Below are positions 1 through 5,611 of a stretch of 5,702 nucleotides of DNA, piece after piece (the first letter of the stretch is position 1; the number at the start of each line of letters is the position of its first letter). The notes under the pieces are model-generated. The model was not told the origin of the DNA and did no database searches. It saw only the letters and a program-made list of their open reading frames with translations. The DNA lies in NCBI GenBank assembly GCA_964583095.1, contig CAZOVB010000129.1, positions 1 to 5,702 on the forward strand. Direction: 5' to 3'. The position numbers and the translations under genes are program-made. The DNA is from CAZOVB01 sp964583095 (GTDB taxonomy: Bacteria; Planctomycetota; Phycisphaerae; SM23-33).

Positions 1-44
1 ATTTATCAATACACTGCTCTTGAAAAATAATAAATAAAATTATG

Positions 45-70
45 CTCCCGTCGGGGAGTTTAGCCTTTTT
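45..70 (+). terminator. Hairpin plus T-run, possible terminator of an upstream gene
   Basis: CTCCC (45-49) and GGGAG (54-58) form a perfect 5-bp GC-rich stem with a GTCG loop, followed by TTTAG and a five-T run at 66-70. This looks like an intrinsic terminator on the plus strand. Just upstream two frames are open from the window edge: one would end in IYQYTALEK at the TAA at 28-30, the other in LLLKNNK at the TAA at 35-37, so the tail of a preceding plus-strand gene is possible but cannot be proved from so few codons. The distance from stem to T-run (7 nt) is longer than in a classical bacterial terminator. Confidence 0.35.
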
Positions 71-192
71 CTCCTGTTGGAAAAATCGATAAACAGCCAG
101 CAGACCAAAATATTGATCTTCCAACATTTTTCTCTAAACTTTTTCTTTCTATTTTTTTATTTTTCAGATTTAATTTTTCACTCTTTTTCAGT
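71..192 (+). promoter_or_regulatory. T-rich presumed promoter region of the operon
   Basis: No open frame here looks like a gene. The stretch 122-190 is strongly T/pyrimidine-rich on the plus strand. Two weak TATA-box candidates are visible: TTTAATTTTT at 169-178, which would place a start near 195-200, exactly where the GC-richer structured leader begins, and GATAAA at 88-93 preceded by the A/G run GGAAAAA. Neither has an obvious BRE plus TATA combination, so the position of the promoter is a guess; that the operon promoter lies between 71 and 269 follows from the terminator-like hairpin upstream and the first gene at 270. Confidence 0.3.
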
Positions 193-261
193 CTCCACCA
201 ATGACTTGAGCTGGTCCGTTAATCGGTCTGGCAGGAGGTGGAGGAAAAAAGAATAGGAGGT
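193..261 (+). promoter_or_regulatory. Structured leader with decoy and true Shine-Dalgarno motifs
   Basis: CTCCACC (193-199) is the perfect reverse complement of GGTGGAG (237-243), giving a 7-bp stem around a 37-nt loop that contains a small CCG-TTAAT-CGG hairpin (216-226). The 3' arm overlaps a run of Shine-Dalgarno-like motifs, GGAGGTGGAGG (234-244), which has no start codon at usable distance. A second GGAGGT at 256-261 lies 8 nt before the ATG at 270 and is the likely real ribosome site. CTCC of the 5' arm could pair with either motif, so the leader could modulate translation of the first gene; this is inference from base pairing only. Confidence 0.35.
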
Positions 262-269
262 CGAAAAAT

Positions 270-1055
270 ATGGAGATAATAATTAAGAGCTCCGTCGGGC
301 TGGCATCCCCCAACACATTGGATTGTGAGCCCGGAGACACAATAGGAACGCTGTTGAACCGAGCCGCCGCAGACCAGGGAGTAACAGATGCAAACTCTGT
401 TGCTCTCAGTCTGGATGGAAAAATACTGGACAACGACAAAAGAGTAAAAGAAGTAGGGTTGAAGGATGGAGACACCCTTCAACTGGTCCCCTCCCACAGA
501 AGCGTGGGGGCCATTCCCCCTTCTTCTTATTGCATGAATAAACCAAGGGGAAAAGTTCCGAATCATATCAAAAACAGACTGGCCCGGGAAGCAAGAATGA
601 TTCGGGTAAGAAATATTCCCATGAGAATGAACCTGAAAAATCCATATCATTGGATTGCAAAAATACGAGGTACCGGCACCTGGAAAGGGCAGGATTCAAC
701 GGTCCACATCTTCTTATCGAAGGATTATCCCAGGGTAATTCCCATGATAATCTGGAAAACACGCCTAACTCCAAAGCATCCCAACATTTTCCCGGAAACA
801 ACCGGATGGGTATGTATGAGTTCTCTAGATGAAAAAAATTGGAGACCTACACAGGGATTAGTCAACATTTACGAAGAGCTGGTTTACGTTATGGACAACC
901 CTCATTACCACAGTTTTGATTTGAAACCCAGACGATCAAGAAAGCCCAGAAATAGCCACAATTCAAATTTTTCATGGAGTTACCCGGTAAAGAATAAAGC
1001 CCCAATGAAGAAAAAAAGTCTCTTTGGAAAACTGAAATCTATATTGAAGGCCTGA
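270..1055 (+). CDS. Ubiquitin-like domain fused to E2 (UBC-fold) conjugating enzyme
   Basis: This 261-residue protein is a modifier and its conjugating enzyme in one chain. Residues 1-74 have the ubiquitin beta-grasp pattern: MEIIIKSS as strand 1, EPGDTIGTLL entering the helix, LDGKILDNDKRV matching ubiquitin's GKQLEDGRTL, and DTLQLV matching STLHLV. A linker (about 75-98) leads to an E2 domain (about 99-213): helix RLAREARM, WIAKIRGTGTWKG, FLSKDYP, H170-P171-N172, presumed catalytic Cys182 in GWVCMSSL, and W191-R-P193 nine residues on, as in active E2s. E2s take a Ubl from an E1 as a thioester on Cys182 and pass it to lysine. The Ubl ends in RSVG80 rather than GG. The tail 217-261 is very basic and ends in the amphipathic helix MKKKSLFGKLKSILKA. 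No E3 or RING is encoded nearby. The ATG has GGAGGT 8 nt upstream. First gene of the operon; the next starts 4 nt after its stop codon. The two domain calls are solid; the target and the Ubl's fate are unknown. Confidence 0.9.
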   Translation: MEIIIKSSVGLASPNTLDCEPGDTIGTLLNRAAADQGVTDANSVALSLDGKILDNDKRVKEVGLKDGDTLQLVPSHRSVGAIPPSSYCMNKPRGKVPNHIKNRLAREARMIRVRNIPMRMNLKNPYHWIAKIRGTGTWKGQDSTVHIFLSKDYPRVIPMIIWKTRLTPKHPNIFPETTGWVCMSSLDEKNWRPTQGLVNIYEELVYVMDNPHYHSFDLKPRRSRKPRNSHNSNFSWSYPVKNKAPMKKKSLFGKLKSILKA

Positions 1056-1059
1056 TAAA

Positions 1060-1608
1060 ATGATGAGAGTAGGTGCAATTTTTAAAAATGTTTTTACCGA
1101 ACCAAAAAAACCAATTGAAGTTGTCTCCAAAAGGGAGATAGAACGGAGAGTAAAAACCAACACCGTACTGATTGATCCAAAAGTAATGGCAAAACTTTTT
1201 CAATTCTTCATCAGCCGAGGAAACGTAGAGGGCGCAAGCATTCTTAGAGGACAAATAAGTGGAGAATATCTTCTTATTTTAGATACTCTAAACTGCAATA
1301 CATCTATAGGATCATTTGCTAACGCTGAAGCGGGAATCAAATATTTTAACAAAGCCTCAGAAATTGATGACGGGAATTATGTCGTAGGTCTAGCACATTC
1401 TCATGTGGGAGAAATCCCCGTATTCATGAGTGGAACCGATCAAACAACCCAAAGGGATTTTCAATCAATGTTTCCAGACGCAGTTTCTCTTGTAATGAAT
1501 CCGTTTACAACTGATGGCATTTCATTCAAATTTTATAGATTTGATGGAGAACAGATAAAGGAACTAACCTACGGATATTTGAGGGATGAGGATGAAAAAT
1601 CAATATAG
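1060..1608 (+). CDS. JAB/JAMM (MPN+) metalloprotease, predicted deubiquitinase-like isopeptidase
   Basis: A 182-residue zinc metalloprotease of the Rpn11/CSN5/AMSH class, which removes or matures ubiquitin-like modifiers. Visible catalytic set: Glu57 (in NVEGASIL), His113-Ser-His115, Ser124 and Asp127, i.e. the JAMM signature. The context around it, HSHVGEIPVFMSGTDQTTQ, strikingly resembles Rpn11's HSHPGFGCWLSGVDINTQ, and SLVMNP (143-148) matches the strand after it. Two oddities: Val116 replaces the usual Pro after the second His, and there are 8 rather than 7 residues between that His and Ser124. The first 12 residues (MMRVGAIFKNVF) form a short basic-hydrophobic segment before a charged linker; the core starts near residue 35. 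Likely start is ATG 1060 with GAAGG 9 nt upstream; ATG 1063 is an alternative. It overlaps the E1 gene, suggesting translational coupling. Likely role: cleaving the Ubl from targets, or processing the Ubl-E2 fusion (inferred). Confidence 0.88.
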   Translation: MMRVGAIFKNVFTEPKKPIEVVSKREIERRVKTNTVLIDPKVMAKLFQFFISRGNVEGASILRGQISGEYLLILDTLNCNTSIGSFANAEAGIKYFNKASEIDDGNYVVGLAHSHVGEIPVFMSGTDQTTQRDFQSMFPDAVSLVMNPFTTDGISFKFYRFDGEQIKELTYGYLRDEDEKSI

Positions 1609-2314
1609 CCACGAACTTCTGGAAATGTGGGATACGGAAAAAGTGGAGAATACAACTGTCTTTCTGGGTGGTTTGGGTGCAACCGGTTCGCAAACTGCAG
1701 TAACTCTTGCAAGGATTGGTATTGGGAAAATCATAGTCTCAGATTTTGATATTCTCGAAAACAGAAACATAGGAAACCAGATGTACAAAAAATACCACAT
1801 GGGATTTAGCAAGCCTGATGCAATCACGGAAATAATCCAAAGTATTGGAAATACTAAGGTAACAGCCATTAGGGAAAAGGTTCAAAATATCAATTTTGAT
1901 GAAATTGATGCAGATATATTTCTAGGCAATTTCGACAACCACGGTGCTCGATATTTTCTTAACTATATTTCTTATTTGAAAAAGAAACCATACATAGACG
2001 TTGGAATTGAATATTTGACCGGATCTCTTAGATTTGTTCTGCCTGACGTTACGCCGTGCATGGAATGCTGGCCAAATCTCCTAAAAAACCCGAAAAGGCA
2101 AGTAGGATGTTCTGAACAAAAGATTCCGACTCCATTTTACGTAGCCTCCGTTGTCTCAGGTCTGCAGATAAATGAAATGCTGAACTATCTTTTTGGTAGA
2201 GAGATTCACACTATGATTTACTTTGATTTGCAGAAGGGAATTTCCAATCCAATAAAACTGACGAGAAACAAGGAGTGTGAATTATGCGGAACGAAAGCTT
2301 TGACCGGGGTCTAG
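1592..2314 (+). CDS. Minimal E1-like (ThiF/MoeB/UBA5-type) Ubl-activating enzyme
   Basis: A 240-residue enzyme that adenylates the C-terminus of a ubiquitin-like protein with ATP and probably carries it as a thioester to the E2. Motifs (numbered from Met at 1592): nucleotide loop G27-L-G29-A-T-G32; Mg/ATP acid patch D51-F-D53-ILENRN with R58, N59 and Q63; K74; D115-N116 in GNFDN; a zinc site from C156-MEC159 and C229-ELC232; and Cys173 in VGCSEQK, at the place of the conserved ThiF/MoeB/UBA5-type cysteine before the helix VSGLQINEML. It is a lone adenylation domain with no separate catalytic-cysteine or ubiquitin-fold domain, so nearer to ThiF or UBA5 than to UBA1. Start: ATG 1592 is preferred because GAGGG (1581-1585) lies 6 nt upstream; an in-frame ATG at 1586 would sit directly on that motif. 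It overlaps the JAMM gene by 17 nt and the next gene by 31 nt. Confidence 0.9.
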   Translation: MKNQYSHELLEMWDTEKVENTTVFLGGLGATGSQTAVTLARIGIGKIIVSDFDILENRNIGNQMYKKYHMGFSKPDAITEIIQSIGNTKVTAIREKVQNINFDEIDADIFLGNFDNHGARYFLNYISYLKKKPYIDVGIEYLTGSLRFVLPDVTPCMECWPNLLKNPKRQVGCSEQKIPTPFYVASVVSGLQINEMLNYLFGREIHTMIYFDLQKGISNPIKLTRNKECELCGTKALTGV

Positions 2315-2493
2315 AACTATTCATACGGCTTTTAGGCACAACCGGCGGTTGGATTATCAGAATCCCCCATCCTTTCTTTTATTTCATGCTGATACTGGCC
2401 TGCTTTTTCATCCCCTTCTTTGCATTCTTTCTTGTGATATCCTTCCTTTGCTGGTCATGGTCCACTGGTGAAACAAATGACGGATATTATTGA
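2284..2493 (+). CDS. Small membrane protein, 69 residues, unknown function
   Basis: Not a family I recognise. Residues 5-18 (SFDRGLELFIRLLG) could form an amphipathic helix; a glycine-rich turn (TTGGW) and IPHP follow; residues 31-57 are continuously hydrophobic and phenylalanine-rich, either one long membrane helix or a hairpin kinked at Pro44; the tail (STGETNDGYY) is polar. No signal-peptide cleavage site is evident. The gene is real rather than a chance frame because AGGAGTG (2271-2277) sits about 7 nt before its ATG, it begins inside the end of the E1 gene, and its own end overlaps the next gene. Position between the Ubl enzymes and the ATPase suggests it anchors one of them to the membrane or forms part of a membrane channel (inference). 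Confidence 0.7.
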   Translation: MRNESFDRGLELFIRLLGTTGGWIIRIPHPFFYFMLILACFFIPFFAFFLVISFLCWSWSTGETNDGYY

Positions 2494-2674
2494 ACCGGGC
2501 AGCGAACTGCAGGACATGGCCTTACTAATTGCAGTTGTCCTTTGTTTTGTCCTTGTCCTCTTGGCAATCTGGTTTGCCACGCAATCGAACCTCGGCCCAG
2601 CATTTTTCAGCATGACTGGGGCGGCATTCCTCGTTTTCGTTGTCTGGGCTATTAAGGGAGTTTTCAAGAAATGA
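2477..2674 (+). CDS. Small two-helix membrane protein, 65 residues, possible channel or pilin-like subunit
   Basis: Acidic N-terminus (MTDIIEPGSELQD), first membrane helix about residues 14-34 (ALLIAVVLCFVLVLLAIWF), short loop with TQSNLGP, second helix about 42-60, and a basic end (KGVFKK) likely cytoplasmic. Size and helix-loop-helix plan recall VirB2/VirB3-type subunits and the small membrane proteins that accompany HerA/VirB4 ATPases such as CedB in archaeal DNA transfer, but there is no sequence signature, so this is analogy only. ATG 2477 is preferred: GGTGA (2467-2471) lies 5 nt upstream; GTG 2468 in the same frame is an alternative giving 68 residues. It overlaps the gene before it by 17 nt and shares ATGA with the ATPase gene, which argues for coupled, roughly balanced production. 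Confidence 0.68.
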   Translation: MTDIIEPGSELQDMALLIAVVLCFVLVLLAIWFATQSNLGPAFFSMTGAAFLVFVVWAIKGVFKK

Positions 2675-5346
2675 TCCGCAAGTACCACAAGAAAACTCTC
2701 CAGATCACCGGCCTGAAAGAATTTAACACCCTTCTTTTTCTCAGGAGGCTGCAAAAATCATCAATCAAGGCCAGCCTAACTATTTTTTTAGATACCAAAA
2801 CCAGAATCTTCCTCTCAGTTTTTGATGAAACAATCATCCGTAAGAGCAAGGTGAACCGGAAGTTTGATTTGATTCAAAAAATAATTGATGGATGCGATCT
2901 AAGAGAATCAGACCTACCGAGTTTGGAAGATGACTATTCAATTATCCATGTAATCGGAACGCCCCTTGTAGCAGAAAGACAACTAGAAGCCCTTGTAGCA
3001 AAGTTACTGGAAATCAAAGTCAAATCAATCATTTTCACGAACCTAACCCCTATCAACATCCAAAATATTGATTGCCCTTTTAGGACGAGTTTTTCAATTG
3101 CTGTTACAGGTAAGAATGAAAATGAAATCAAGGACAACGTTTCAACAGCAACTACCCTCGTTGATTCCCTCTACGACAAAAATTCAATAAAGATAGTTTT
3201 AGACAAAAGACCAAAGAAAAGCCTGAGGAAACTTCTCCGGGGAGAGCATCCTTTCAGCAGCATCCTTGATTTGCCTCACGTTATGCCTTATTTTGATATC
3301 CCGCTAACTTACGGAATTGAGCCTCTTAAGACGATGGACTTTCCCATACCAAACAAACCATTCTCCGGAATTCTTTTAGGACAGCCTGCAGAATTCAGCA
3401 TTGAAGAAATCAAATGGATTAAACTTGATCCAAACCGGCTTTTCGAACACATGGCCCTTTGGGGTGCAAGCGGCACCGGAAAAACAACCCTCATCAAAAA
3501 CCTTCTCGTCAACCTTGAGAAATCCGGCGTAAATTTCTGCGTCATAGACTGGCACAACGAATACAGGAACATCGTTTCCAGAATGAATGGGAAAATAGGC
3601 AAGGACGTAATCATCCTAAATCCGATGCTGGGTTCACTATCTTTGAATCCTTTGGAACTCTTCATCGGAGAAACCAAAAGGGAAATAGCAGTATGGGAAC
3701 GAATTGAAAATTTCATATCACTTTTACATCAAATGTTCTCTCTAGGTGAGATTCAGGAAGCAAGAATCAGAAAATCGCTCTCCACCATTTATTCAGAAAA
3801 TGACAACCCAACAATAAGCGAACTATCGGCCAAATTACAGGGCAGGAAGATGAAGACTTTGGCCATGAAATTAGAAAAATTCACCAAGGGATTTTACGGA
3901 GAGATATTCAACCGGAAGCACTCATCCATCCCTTTCAAAGAACTGAAATCTAAGAACGTAATCATAGAACTGGGCCAAATACCGACTGAAGTAAGGACTT
4001 TCTTCACCTGCGTTTTCATCATTTTGTGGTGGGATAATTTACGGCTCAGCGGTCTAGCTCCAAACGTTCTGATATTGGATGATTTCTACAGATACAGCGA
4101 ACTGAACGTTATCAGGAAAATGTTGTCCGAGGCAAGAAAATTCAGGCAGGGCCTCATCTGTTCTCATCAGGGCCCATATCAGTTACCCGAGGGCGTTAGG
4201 GAGGAAGTTGTCAGGAACACGGCAACAAAAATCATCTTCCGGCAGGAACAAACATGGGACAAATACATAGTAAGGGATGCATTGGGAGGGCTGAAAAAAG
4301 AGCAATTGGAGGCACTTTCATATCTGGAAATCGGGCAGGCAATAATCAAGCATCCTTCATGCAAATCTCCACTGAGAATGAATACCTTTCCACCTCCAGA
4401 AACAAGAACCATAGACGATAACTCAGTAACGAAAGCAATGGAGAATTCCATATCCTCTGAAAAACAAGTTATTGCTGAAAAACCAAAAGACAATCTGGAA
4501 AAAAGATTCCTCAGAGAAATCAAAAATAATCCGGATTCTCCGCTAACCAAAATAACGAAATCCCTAAAAATCAAAACACAGAGAGGATACAACCTTAGAG
4601 ATCAACTAATCAAGAAAGGTTATCTTGAGAAAGAGAAGATAAAACATGGAAGAGGAAGGCCTAGAATTCATCTCAAACTCACTAAGAAAGCATTTGATTA
4701 CCTGGATTCAGAACAAAAAAAGACGGCACCACAATACGGGAAAACAGAGCATTTACACATCAAAAAGAAAATTGAATCTGAGCTGAAGGGATGGAACACC
4801 GAGATTGAGAATGGCTGCGACTTGACAGCACAAAAAGATGGGTATTTGGTTGCAATTGAAGTTGAAACCGGTAAGACCCATGACAAGAAGCAGGTGACTT
4901 ACAATGTCCGCAGGGATTCTGACTGGGCCGATTTAATAGTCATTGTTTGCCCGAACAAAAAATCCCGCCTTGAAATTGAAAAACTTATCAAAGATGAAAC
5001 CCGAACGGAAACAAAAGTCATCACGTATAGGCAAATAAAGAAAATAAAAGATATCATCCGGCCCAGACTAACAATGAGATTGCTCAATCAGTTTTGGAGA
5101 CAATACAGCATTGCAGGCAAACTCTCAAGGACAGGCGTCAGGAAATTATCTTTGAACTGTTTTAACATGAAAAACTCTGAAAAATTAAAAGAAAGGATGG
5201 ATTATTCTGGCGAACCAAAATTTCCATTCTGGGAACAATCAATCAGAGTGCAGGCCCAAATTTTAGCGATTTTAAAGACACATCCAGAGGGGGAAAAAAT
5301 TGCCAAGAATATTGAAGATGCAACATCACAGTTAAAAAAAGAATGA
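2671..5346 (+). CDS. HerA/VirB4-like (DUF87) ATPase with winged-helix and nuclease-fold C-terminal domains
   Basis: An 891-residue protein of the HerA-FtsK superfamily, hexameric motors that move DNA or protein. Residues 1-250 are a VirB4/TraC-like N-terminal region, with LLRGEHPFSSILDLPH and GILLGQPAE before the motor. The motor spans about 255-580: Walker A G265-ASGTGK271-T272, a DWHNEYRN segment (293-300), ILNPMLGSLSLNPLE (315-329), Walker B VLILD470-D471-FYRY, and SHQGPYQLP (498-506) in the sensor position. The second Walker B acid is Asp where most relatives have Glu. About 607-680 is a winged helix (wing with GRGRPR, 660-665). About 690-795 looks like a PD-(D/E)XK-type fold: D717 in GCDLTAQK, then E730-V-E732-TGK, then ADLIVIV. 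The last ~95 residues are basic, helical-looking and unassigned. No membrane segment, so the two mini-membrane proteins upstream may anchor it. AGGGAG lies 10 nt before the ATG. Nuclease activity is not certain: the family often shows ExE instead of ExK and could be inactive. Confidence 0.87.
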   Translation: MIRKYHKKTLQITGLKEFNTLLFLRRLQKSSIKASLTIFLDTKTRIFLSVFDETIIRKSKVNRKFDLIQKIIDGCDLRESDLPSLEDDYSIIHVIGTPLVAERQLEALVAKLLEIKVKSIIFTNLTPINIQNIDCPFRTSFSIAVTGKNENEIKDNVSTATTLVDSLYDKNSIKIVLDKRPKKSLRKLLRGEHPFSSILDLPHVMPYFDIPLTYGIEPLKTMDFPIPNKPFSGILLGQPAEFSIEEIKWIKLDPNRLFEHMALWGASGTGKTTLIKNLLVNLEKSGVNFCVIDWHNEYRNIVSRMNGKIGKDVIILNPMLGSLSLNPLELFIGETKREIAVWERIENFISLLHQMFSLGEIQEARIRKSLSTIYSENDNPTISELSAKLQGRKMKTLAMKLEKFTKGFYGEIFNRKHSSIPFKELKSKNVIIELGQIPTEVRTFFTCVFIILWWDNLRLSGLAPNVLILDDFYRYSELNVIRKMLSEARKFRQGLICSHQGPYQLPEGVREEVVRNTATKIIFRQEQTWDKYIVRDALGGLKKEQLEALSYLEIGQAIIKHPSCKSPLRMNTFPPPETRTIDDNSVTKAMENSISSEKQVIAEKPKDNLEKRFLREIKNNPDSPLTKITKSLKIKTQRGYNLRDQLIKKGYLEKEKIKHGRGRPRIHLKLTKKAFDYLDSEQKKTAPQYGKTEHLHIKKKIESELKGWNTEIENGCDLTAQKDGYLVAIEVETGKTHDKKQVTYNVRRDSDWADLIVIVCPNKKSRLEIEKLIKDETRTETKVITYRQIKKIKDIIRPRLTMRLLNQFWRQYSIAGKLSRTGVRKLSLNCFNMKNSEKLKERMDYSGEPKFPFWEQSIRVQAQILAILKTHPEGEKIAKNIEDATSQLKKE

Positions 5347-5376
5347 GGTTTTTCTTCCCCAGTTTTTTCTTTATTT
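5347..5376 (+). terminator. Oligo-T terminator region after the operon
   Basis: Immediately after the TGA of the ATPase gene come T runs at 5349-5353 (5 T) and 5363-5368 (6 T) and the T-rich stretch to 5376, without a strong GC stem. Runs of T on the coding strand directly behind a stop codon are the usual signal for archaeal transcription termination, and nothing downstream for 265 nt is clearly coding. Confidence 0.45.
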
Positions 5377-5447
5377 CCTTCAGGCGTGGATTTTCTACCC
5401 GTAAATAATTATTTTTCCAATCCTGTGAGAGGAGGAAGGGAAATAAA
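5369..5447. repeat. Imperfect inverted repeat with 53-nt spacer
   Basis: CTTTATTTCCTTC (5369-5381) is nearly the reverse complement of GAAGGGAAATAAA (5435-5447): twelve pairs with one bulged G at 5440. It is mostly A/T and pyrimidine/purine pairs, so it may reflect base skew, or may add to termination of the operon or processing of its 3' end. The spacer has no open frame worth calling. Confidence 0.3.
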
Positions 5448-5484
5448 ATAAAAGTAATGGCCAATCAAAAAAAACCAAACCAAC

Positions 5485-5490
5485 TATAAG
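5485..5490 (+). promoter_or_regulatory. Candidate TATA box
   Basis: TATAAG follows a long A/C-rich run (AAAAAAAACCAAACC, 5467-5481) that could serve as BRE. A start about 25 nt downstream would fall near 5510, exactly at the first of three GC-rich hairpins. It could therefore drive a small RNA, or a message for the gene at 5612 with a roughly 100-nt structured leader. Single weak match; no second box to confirm it. Confidence 0.27.
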
Positions 5491-5509
5491 CAATCTGAGA
5501 GATGGCTGT

Positions 5510-5561
5510 TGGCGTGGGGCCATGGGCGGCTGAGAGCCGAAACAGACGTACAGGCCGTCTG
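5510..5561 (+). ncRNA. GC-rich triple hairpin, candidate small RNA or structured 5' leader
   Basis: Three stems follow one another almost without spacers: TGGC/GCCA (5510-5513 with 5519-5522), CGGCT/AGCCG with a GAG loop (5527-5531 with 5535-5539), and CAGACG/CGTCTG with a 7-nt loop (5543-5548 with 5556-5561). Then the sequence turns AT-rich (ATTAAAATTATTAA). From 5501 to 5561 I count 40 G or C in 61 bases, well above the flanks. GC-rich structured islands in AT-rich intergenic DNA often mark RNA genes in archaea. It does not fit tRNA (no TTCGA arm) or a C/D box RNA (no RTGATGA box). It could equally be a regulatory leader of the next gene. The strand is assumed. Confidence 0.35.
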
Positions 5562-5611
5562 ATTAAAATTATTAAGTAGAAGTTTATTCATAAAATATAT
5601 TGGAGGGTATT

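Noticed and set aside
201..209. Two-codon upstream frame ATG ACT TGA in the leader
   Set aside because: No ribosome site precedes it; too short to support as a regulatory upstream frame.
219..650. Long open frame on the minus strand opposite the Ubl-E2 gene
   Set aside because: Composition is unlike a protein of the region, no ribosome site, and the opposite strand has unmistakable Ubl and E2 motifs; it is a shadow frame.
2455..2754. Minus-strand frame opposite the small membrane genes
   Set aside because: The plus-strand frames have ribosome sites, overlaps and membrane-helix patterns; the minus frame has none of these.
3309..3716. 135-residue open frame on the minus strand inside the ATPase gene
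   Set aside because: Lies opposite the Walker A region of a well-supported gene and shows no domain of its own.
4648..4665. AT-hook-like GRGRPR in the ATPase (residues 660-665)
   Set aside because: It sits exactly between helix and strand of a winged helix, so it is better read as the wing than as an independent AT-hook.
5457..5489. Ten-codon frame MANQKKPNQL behind a GGAGG at 5431-5435
   Set aside because: The ribosome motif is 21 nt from the ATG, too far, and the peptide is low-complexity.
5500..5611. tRNA, C/D box RNA or CRISPR repeat in the GC-rich intergenic island
   Set aside because: No TTCGA arm or acceptor pairing, no RTGATGA box, and no repeated unit with spacers.
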